Assembly (NCBI GenBank): GCA_001970955.1
Contig: MPUH01000005.1
Span: 1 to 64,000 of the forward strand
Source of the DNA: Stentor coeruleus
Taxonomy: Eukaryota; Ciliophora; Heterotrichea; Heterotrichida; Stentoridae
Reading direction: 5' to 3'
DNA length: 64,000 nucleotides
Shown here: piece by piece, positions 57,264 through 64,000 of the stretch
Layout: the number at the start of each line of letters is the position of its first letter
Numbering within the stretch: the stretch's first letter is position 1
Translations under genes and position numbers: made by a program
The notes under the pieces: generated by a model
The model's input: only the letters and a program-made list of their open reading frames with translations
Databases searched by the model: none
Told to the model about the DNA's origin: nothing

Positions 57264-60200
57264 TTATACAGTCTTCCAATCGTTAGCAGACACAAGAGCT
57301 ACACATATTGGAATTTCTAATAAAACTTCAAGATCAGAATGGATAAGGACCAAAATAAAATCATCACTAATTAACTTCACCTTTTCTCCTTTGAGACCCC
57401 CAAAAGCTTCCTGAGGAGGATTAATTGAGATCTCAGCTGTTTCCCAGCATTTACTAACATAGCATTGACTTTCTTCATTATCTTTAACAACAAAATTATG
57501 CATCCACCCCATATCCCAGTAGCATTTCTTATCAAAGCACGGTAAAAGTAGTTCTTCAATTGGAGCAGGGGAAGAAACTCCTTTTAAAAGATTTTCAACT
57601 TTATGAAAAAGATCATTTTTAAAATTCCTAAGTTCAGATTTCAATTCTTGGACCATATTAGGATATGTTATAAAAACAGTTTTTAATAACGGATCAGTAG
57701 TCGGGACATAATAAACTGAAAAATCCTCGTTTTTATAAACTTCTGCATTAAAAAATCTCATAAACTTGTATTTCTTTTCCCTTACATCATAAGAAATAAA
57801 ACTACACCCAGGCCAGTTTATTCCTATTTCTATACAACTTTCAGTTTTTTGTGCATTTCTTTCATTTATTTCCCCTTTTATATACGGAAATTGCATATTT
57901 TCCCCAGTTTGAAAAATTTCTAATAACGAAATCACATCTTTCTGCAACCTTTCATCAGGAAAAAAACTATCAATAACTTCATCTGCATCTAAAGCTTGTA
58001 TAATTTTATATATATGATACAATAATAAAGGTCTACATCCAAACTCAACCATTTTTTCATTATAATTATTTTTACCCATAACAGAATCATCACTAATTTC
58101 AATATCTAATTTACCTTTAAACATAAACCTATATGGGAATATCTGTATAAAAGCCGTATTCAAATTACCTGTTAAAACTTTTATATGAATTCCTCGTATT
58201 ATCTCAGAAGACTGTGTAAAAGTTGTTATAGACTGGAAAATCTTGTAATAATCTTCTTTTAATGATATAGGAAATTGGAAATTAGCGTAAATGTAATTTG
58301 AGGATTTTAAATATTTCAATACTTGTTGGAGGATATTGCCAAGATTATGAATATTTATTGATGATAAATGATGAATTGTTGCATTGTGTGTATTTTCTTT
58401 AGTAAGATCAGTAGAGAAAATAAACAAACCTTGGGTTATCCTTTGATGTTTAATAAAAAGAAAGGAAGAATTTTCTGAGTTTTTTGCTAGGGATTCGATA
58501 TCTTCTGGTTCTAAACAATTTTCAAGGATGTTATGTTGAAGTTGTGAATAATAATCGTGTATTGTTGGAATAAGTGATCGTTTATAACAATTTAATGGTT
58601 CTAGATGGAAATCAGTATTGTTTAAAGGATTGTTATGTTGAGGGGTTAAAGTTTTTCCACTTTGCAGAAAACTTTTTTCTACACTTTCGCTTATGGAACT
58701 TAAACGAGAAATAACTTCATTTGGACTATGGACTCCTGGGGTGAAAATCTCATTTGTATAGTCTTCAATATCTTCATAAGGAGTTGAAGGGTTAATCATA
58801 TAATCATTGGTAGTTATGTTAAGTCGCTTAAGAGTTGAACTATGTAGAAAAAAAAGGTTATTTGCAAGGGTTTCTAACCAATTTTGTTTTGAAAACTCTT
58901 CAATTATGTTTTGATATATCAGGTCAGCGATTTTATTATTTTCTAAAACTTGCATCATTTTTTTTATGTTTTCACTACTGTTTCTTGTTTTAATATTTTC
59001 TTTTGTGNATATTTTTATAATAAATATGTATATTATAAGTTTATGCATTATTTTTATATCAGGTCAGCGATTTTATTATTTTCTAAAACTTGCATCATTT
59101 TTTTTATGTTTTCACTACTGTTTCTTGTTTTAATATTTTCTTTTGTGTTTAAATACTCATTTATTTCTTCTTCAGCAAGCAATTGGAAATTATTTTCTAT
59201 TATAATATCTTCAATTAGATTTCTTGCAATACCTTCTATAGCTACATGCAATATAAGATTTTTAGAGTTTATTGAACTTTTACGGTCGGCATAACTTTCT
59301 TGATATAAGAAAGGTTCGGGTTTATGCTTTTTTATTGGTTTTATAGCGATAGGGTTTGCATATTGATCTTTATCTTCGATAGTTATTGTATTATTTTCAT
59401 ATGATACAATTTGATTTTCTATTTTTTTATCTTCAATATAGTTTATATCACGATTAGCATAATCCAAATATTCAATTCGAGAATTTTTTTCTTTTTGGGC
59501 TTTTGTTTGATAAGATTTTTCTATTTCAGGCATATGAATTTTTTCATTTTTCACGTTTTCCACATTTTTCTCACTTTTCTCACTTTTCTCATTTTTTTCG
59601 TCCTTTTTTATTAGAGATGAGGCTTGCATTCTTAATGGTTTTGATTTGGAAATAGTTTTTTCAGTATTTTTTACCAAAAATGCTTCATCTTCAGACTTTT
59701 TCTTAAACCCCCTATGTGCTGATAATGATTTTTTCCCTTTTACAGTAAATTTTATCGACTCGCTTGTAGCTTTCGCACTAATATTGCTAATTTTTCTTTG
59801 GGAATCATCTTTTTTTAATAATTTTCCATGTATCTTCCCAAAAGTCAGACTTGTAGGTGTTGATAATTTTGTTATTCTAGCATCACTTGATTTCCTATCA
59901 TATGATTGATTAATTGTAGGTAAAAAATCTTTTCTCAAAGCTTTCTTTTGATTTCTATCTATAGAATTTGGTGTTTTTCTCTTATTTTCTTTATAATCAT
60001 TATATATTTCATCATTCACTGTTACTTTATTTTTAACTTTATAACTGTGTAGTTCTAATTGCCGAATTTCTTTCCTACTAATTTTTTTTTTATTAATTCT
60101 TGGCGAAGAATGAGGACTAATACTTTCTTGAAAATCAATACGTTCTTTAGGTTTTAATTTAGATTCATATCTAGCATTGTGTATTCGTTTAGATTTTTTC

Positions 60201-61033
60201 TTATGTATAATTGTAGCAATATTATCATTAAAATACATCTGAGGATTCTGCTTAATTTGTCCAGTATTAATAAATTCATTCATCTCAGCAATTTTTTGAA
60301 GCAGGCCAAAAGGTATAGGAAGACTAATCATCCCATCTTTGACAAAATAATTATTTCCTATAATCTTAATCTCACAATTCTTTAAATTTTCTCCTGGGCA
60401 TAACAAAAAAGGATCAGACTCTTTAGAAAAATTGAAAATTTTTCCCAATTCCCCATAAACACAAAAAATCGAATCTATTTTAATCTTTTGCAAATAATTA
60501 TTCCCTTTATAATAAAAAACATAATCAATCTTATCATATTCACATAATAATGAAGCTTTCCACTTTTCAATATTCTCAGCAACTGTCAATGTAATAAATC
60601 TATGTGCATGTAAAATCTCAGCACATTGCAAAGGTATTTCATAGACTTTATACCAATTTTGTGACTCTGAAAGAAAATCATTCATTTCTGATATAACTTT
60701 TAAGCTATCTTCACGTGCATTTATACTTTTCATACATGTTTGCAAATAAGAATTTTTTTCAGTCAAATCCAAAAGTATTTTTTGAATGAATTTTACTGCG
60801 GATTCTTGGGAAAGGTAACTTATGATCATATTGTATTGTTCTTTTAACATAGTGTCTATTAGATTAATTTCGAATTGTTTGTATAATTTTTCAAGAACAT
60901 TTGTCAGGGTAGTTTCAATTGAAAGTTTATTTTGGGATGTTGAAGATTTGAGGGTATTTGGGATTTTAACTTGAGGACATATATAGTTTTTTGATGTATT
61001 TTTTGTATAGGTTATGATATTATCTAAGTCCAT
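57264..61033 (-). CDS. Large orphan protein, split by an assembly duplication
   Basis: Two minus-strand frames (61033-59054 and 59048-57264) overlap in protein sequence: both contain a stretch ending MMQVLENNKIADLI. The DNA shows why: 93 bp occur at 58915-59007 and again at 59055-59147 around the N at 59008. Removing 59008-59147 (140 nt) leaves 3630 nt, exactly 1210 codons, so one 1209-residue protein is intended. The N-terminal 270 residues are globular; the middle is Lys/Ser-rich and probably disordered with a small NEKSEK-type repeat; the last 580 residues form a globular region with many hydrophobic strands. No family is recognised. The residues around the N are unreliable. Confidence 0.75.
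59531..59600 (-). repeat. Short Lys/Glu/Asn/Ser-rich tandem repeat inside the orphan gene
   Basis: Irregular 9-nt units related to GAGAAAAGT encode an imperfect run of KNEKSEKSEKN type. Such minisatellite-like coding repeats can vary in length between alleles. Confidence 0.6.
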
Positions 61034-61362
61034 TTTACAAATTATAAGTTTAAATGCTTAAGGGTTTTTGCAGTGTGAGAGTTTAAGGATTTGGGTAAAA
61101 TATATTTTTTTCTTTGTAAGAATAAAATGATTTTGTTGATTTGTAAAGGTTTTATGATATTTGTGGGAAATTATGGATTTTAATATTAGGTAAAAAGGCT
61201 AAAAATTGGCTTTGATTAGTAGTTGTGTGAAGATTTTGTGGAGTTATTATTAATATTTGTTATGATAGGATTAAAAAGTTTTAGCATCTTTTGATTACTT
61301 TTTTAAGTTTTTATGATCATATTTTTATGTATAAGGTAATGTATTATATTAGTATAAACAAT
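61034..61362. other. Intergenic between two minus-strand genes
   Basis: The region is mostly C-poor on the + strand (5' flank of the orphan gene), with only the last 30 bp balanced. No gene is seen. Confidence 0.45.
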
Positions 61363-63933
61363 TTACAATTTTAGCCTATTCTTCAAATCTTCAACCAACT
61401 TGTTAAGATTTTTTGAAGCTTCATTATTTTCAAGAATAATCATATGAGCATTACAAATAGCTGAATCAAATTTCTTTATCGTTGTATCAGCTTTTATTAT
61501 AATATTAATCGGCTCATCTTGACTATTCTCTATAATACTAACTTTCTTTCTTATCATCTTTGTAATTTTTAGTTCGTTTTGTTCTATTCTTGGTATTGTT
61601 GGATCTTTATCTGTAAGATAATTATTATCAATATTCTCTATGTTGTGCCCTATTACACTACTTGTTTTGCTTTCTTCAATATTATCATTGCTTATTTTTT
61701 CACAATTCTCTTCTTCACATAAATTAGTTATATTCATATCATTTGATTTTGATTTTTTTTCAATAAACCCTTCATTGCTATCACTAGAAACTTTATAATG
61801 AAGCTCAAATATGCTTGCAGCTCTATTATTATTTTTAATACTATCATTATCTTTTGTTGCATAAAATGAAGCTTCACTAAATGAGTTTTGACGATTTTTA
61901 TAATCAAGTGGGCTAAGTTCTTTGCTATAAAAAGTTTTATTCCGTATTGAATTTTCTAAGACTTCAACATCATCATCAAATCTAAAATCAATAAGTGATT
62001 TTCTTGGAGTTGATGGGACATCAAGTAATGCATCACTACTTCTCCTTAACTCAATCATCGACCTCCTTGGGGTTTTTTCTTCAACATCATCAGAAAAGTC
62101 TAATTGCTTTCCTAGAGCTTTAGACCATAATTTCCTATTTCTTCTCTTACTTCCATGATCAAATTTCAAACTAACACTCATAGGAGTATCTGTACGATGT
62201 AATTTATCGCCAGGTACAATAGACATTTCACTATTCAAACTGTCATTTCTTATTGTGCATAATGACCTAAAGGATTCATCAGAAATATTGCTTATAGCTT
62301 CAATTTTTGAGCATTCATGTGCTTTTTTCCTAATCTTAGCTACTCTGAGTACTTCTCCATAATATTCAGGAAAGTCTTCAAATATCCTTAAAAAATCATC
62401 TTTCCCCACAATCAAAATATCAGCTGCTCTACTAGCCACCTGAGCATTTGACTCCCTTTCAATATTCTCAATAATTTCAACTTCACCAAAATATGATCCA
62501 CTTGTATATAATCTAAAAGTTACACAATCGCAAGTCATTTTTACATATCCAGCCCTAAGAAAATACACTTCATCTGCTATATCATATTCTTCATATAAAT
62601 ATTCTTTTAGTCTGTATGTTTGTAGGGTCATTTTTGTTGCAAGGCCACTTATAAATACTTGAGGTTTTGATTCAAAAAAAAATAATCCACCAGTGATTTG
62701 TCTGTGGATATGCTCAAGAAGTTCAGTTCGAAGATTAGATGATAGTTTTGATATTTCATCTAAAATGTTGTTGTATATAAGATGAGTGAATAAGGATTTT
62801 TGTTTCAAACTGTCTTTGACCTTTTTAGTAAGTTCTAAAGGAAACTCTGAATGAAAGGAGAGTTCTTTTATTACAGAAAGCTTATGCTTTAATTCAAGTT
62901 TTTGGGAATCATCTGATGATATTATTGCGATAATGCTACTTACTGTGAATGAATAGAGAAAGATTCCAAAAAACATCATGATAACAGTAAATAATTTTTC
63001 TGTGTTGTTTGTAGAAACTATGTCCCCATAGCCTACTGTTATTAATGTTAGGAATACATAGTAAATACTAGCTAAATATTTATCAGTTAATGCCATTTCA
63101 TCTATTTGATACTTTTGTCTCCATGAAATCATTGAATTTCCATGTATTTTTCCAATATAATACCATATACATCCAAATATATGCACAGAAAGCATAAAAA
63201 TGAACCAAAAATAAACAAAATTTATTACAGCATTTTTCAAAGAGTTACTTGGAGAAACTTTTATAAAATTCAAAGAAGGCCTAAAACGTTTAAGTAATTT
63301 AAACAATTTTGAAATCCTGTATATCCTTGCAAATCTCACTATTCTAAAAAAATTGTTATATGATGCAGATCCCATATTAGCAACATAAGACGCGATTTCA
63401 AAAGGAAAACAAGATATTAAATCTAATGCAAACCATGATTTTAAATATCTCAAAGCAATATCTTTTCTTTCAGTAATAATTTCTCGGTTTTTAAGCACTA
63501 ATGCAGTATTGAAAGTTAGTATTAAATCCATGAAAAATATAACATCAGTGACCAAAATGAGTTTCATCCAAATTCCTGAAGATAATTCATCAAATGTTAA
63601 ACCAAGTGGTATAAATATTGAAACATATAAATAAGCTGCGCTCATAAAAATCTCCCAGAATATTTTAGCTTTGCTTCCAGGAAAAAATAAGAATTTTTTA
63701 TTATCTGAGCTTTTATGTAGGCTAGAATCGGATAATATTTTTTGATTTTGATTTAAACCTTTAGAACCAAATGAAAGAATGTCTTTTTTGAGCTTCAAAA
63801 ATCGTCCTATGATTCTAGAAAATAATCTCAACTTGTTCCAAAGATCTTTTATGCGTGTATCAGGATAAGCAGTTTTATCTAAATCATCTTTAGCTGATAT
63901 GATTTGCAAAGAGAGCCTAGTAATATTTAGCAT
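61363..63933 (-). CDS. Voltage-gated K+ channel with cyclic-nucleotide-binding domain (EAG/CNBD superfamily)
   Basis: From ATG 63933 the protein has 856 residues; an in-frame TAA lies just upstream and only a GTG precedes the ATG. Six membrane segments are visible, with an arginine-rich S4 (RIVRFARIYRISKLFKLLKR). The pore carries the K+ filter TVGYGD (about 298-304) and S6 follows. A C-linker and a CNBD-like beta roll are near 430-545 (YFLRAGYVKM; GSYFGEVEII). The phosphate-binding cassette reads GEVEII...ESNAQVASRAADI, without the Arg normally contacting the cyclic phosphate at the usual place, so ligand binding is doubtful. The last 300 residues are Ser/Asp/Asn-rich and probably disordered. 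Such channels set membrane potential and ciliary responses in ciliates. Confidence 0.9.
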   Translation of the reverse strand: MLNITRLSLQIISAKDDLDKTAYPDTRIKDLWNKLRLFSRIIGRFLKLKKDILSFGSKGLNQNQKILSDSSLHKSSDNKKFLFFPGSKAKIFWEIFMSAAYLYVSIFIPLGLTFDELSSGIWMKLILVTDVIFFMDLILTFNTALVLKNREIITERKDIALRYLKSWFALDLISCFPFEIASYVANMGSASYNNFFRIVRFARIYRISKLFKLLKRFRPSLNFIKVSPSNSLKNAVINFVYFWFIFMLSVHIFGCIWYYIGKIHGNSMISWRQKYQIDEMALTDKYLASIYYVFLTLITVGYGDIVSTNNTEKLFTVIMMFFGIFLYSFTVSSIIAIISSDDSQKLELKHKLSVIKELSFHSEFPLELTKKVKDSLKQKSLFTHLIYNNILDEISKLSSNLRTELLEHIHRQITGGLFFFESKPQVFISGLATKMTLQTYRLKEYLYEEYDIADEVYFLRAGYVKMTCDCVTFRLYTSGSYFGEVEIIENIERESNAQVASRAADILIVGKDDFLRIFEDFPEYYGEVLRVAKIRKKAHECSKIEAISNISDESFRSLCTIRNDSLNSEMSIVPGDKLHRTDTPMSVSLKFDHGSKRRNRKLWSKALGKQLDFSDDVEEKTPRRSMIELRRSSDALLDVPSTPRKSLIDFRFDDDVEVLENSIRNKTFYSKELSPLDYKNRQNSFSEASFYATKDNDSIKNNNRAASIFELHYKVSSDSNEGFIEKKSKSNDMNITNLCEEENCEKISNDNIEESKTSSVIGHNIENIDNNYLTDKDPTIPRIEQNELKITKMIRKKVSIIENSQDEPINIIIKADTTIKKFDSAICNAHMIILENNEASKNLNKLVEDLKNRLKL

Positions 63934-64000
63934 TAAATTATAAGACACTTAGTTTATTTTGACAACAGCTTTGGCCTATTTGCTTATGATCAGAATATAT
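63934..64000. promoter_or_regulatory. Start of the 5' flank of the K+ channel gene
   Basis: Only 67 bp are inside the window. An in-frame TAA precedes the chosen ATG, so the coding region does not extend further in this frame unless an intron lies beyond. Confidence 0.4.

Noticed and set aside
58915-59147. 93-bp direct repeat as a biological repeat
   Set aside because: It flanks an N and its collapse restores an exact open frame, so it is an unmerged overlap.
1-64000. Non-standard genetic code
   Set aside because: Conserved proteins end at TAA or TAG at the expected places and are not interrupted by TGA at Trp positions. TGA as a stop rests on one gene (phosphodiesterase, 417-419), so its use is weakly documented but standard decoding fits everything.
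1-64000. Mobile elements, viral relics, CRISPR-like arrays, rRNA
   Set aside because: No transposase, reverse transcriptase, integrase or capsid motifs, no terminal repeats, no spaced repeat array and no rRNA signatures were found.

Overview
The window looks like macronuclear DNA of a heterotrich ciliate, most probably Stentor or a close relative. Four observations support this. Eight introns can be placed exactly: seven are 15 nt and one is 16 nt, all GTAA...AG. Gene ends lie very close together (22-28 bp between some convergent stops). The DNA is AT-rich. The genetic code behaves as standard: TAA and TAG end almost every gene and no conserved protein is interrupted by TGA, which argues against the UGA=Trp code of Blepharisma and the UAR=Gln code of Tetrahymena/Paramecium. 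The species assignment is inference; I cannot run a search.

Layout. 0.4-9.6 kb: membrane-anchored cyclic-nucleotide phosphodiesterase (-), PP4R1-like HEAT protein (+, one intron), VDAC-like porin (-), an orphan protein with a prenylation-type C-terminus (-), and an Aurora-like kinase with a long coiled-coil tail (-). 9.7-21.7 kb: a complete intronless single-headed inner-arm axonemal dynein heavy chain (-). 21.9-31.2 kb: gamma-COP lacking its last subdomain (+), cytochrome-b5 reductase (+, one intron), Pet127-like mitochondrial protein (+), EF-hand protein (-), a gene-free stretch with RNA-like structure, and a spastin-type AAA ATPase (+). 31.4-40.5 kb: a small spliced coiled-coil gene (+), tRNA-Pro(UGG) (-), an orphan basic protein (+), a coiled-coil gene with an apparent frameshift (-), a two-RRM protein (-, intron at codon 7), a second gene-poor stretch, a small membrane protein (-), AKTIP/FTS (+), and mitochondrial bS16 with a long tail (+). 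41-47 kb: three cilium-type genes side by side: a duplicated p25-alpha protein, CFAP52, and an outer-dynein-arm docking-like coiled coil. 47-57 kb: membrane-traffic genes: OCRL-like 5-phosphatase (one intron), CLEC16A (three introns) and a BIG-type ARF-GEF. 57-64 kb: a 1.2-kb-codon orphan protein split by an assembly error, and a voltage-gated potassium channel with a cyclic-nucleotide-binding domain.

Genes fall into functional themes (axoneme and microtubules; ARF/phosphoinositide/endosome traffic; cAMP/Ca/kinase signalling; mitochondrion), but nothing indicates an operon or a dedicated new defence-like or mobile system. No transposon, viral relic or CRISPR-like array was recognised. The most unusual signals are: the strand-specific base composition of gene flanks (5' flanks almost free of G, 3' flanks almost free of C on the coding strand); a palindromic element in a 127-bp shared promoter; two compositionally balanced gene-free islands with hairpins and short coding-like frames; a truncated gamma-COP; and an internally duplicated p25-alpha protein.

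Assembly caveat: seven single-N joints (25733, 29304, 32364, 37033, 41177, 41258, 59008) are each flanked by a duplicated sequence of about 39-93 bp, so those local repeats are unmerged contig overlaps rather than biology. One of them splits the gene at 57264-61033.
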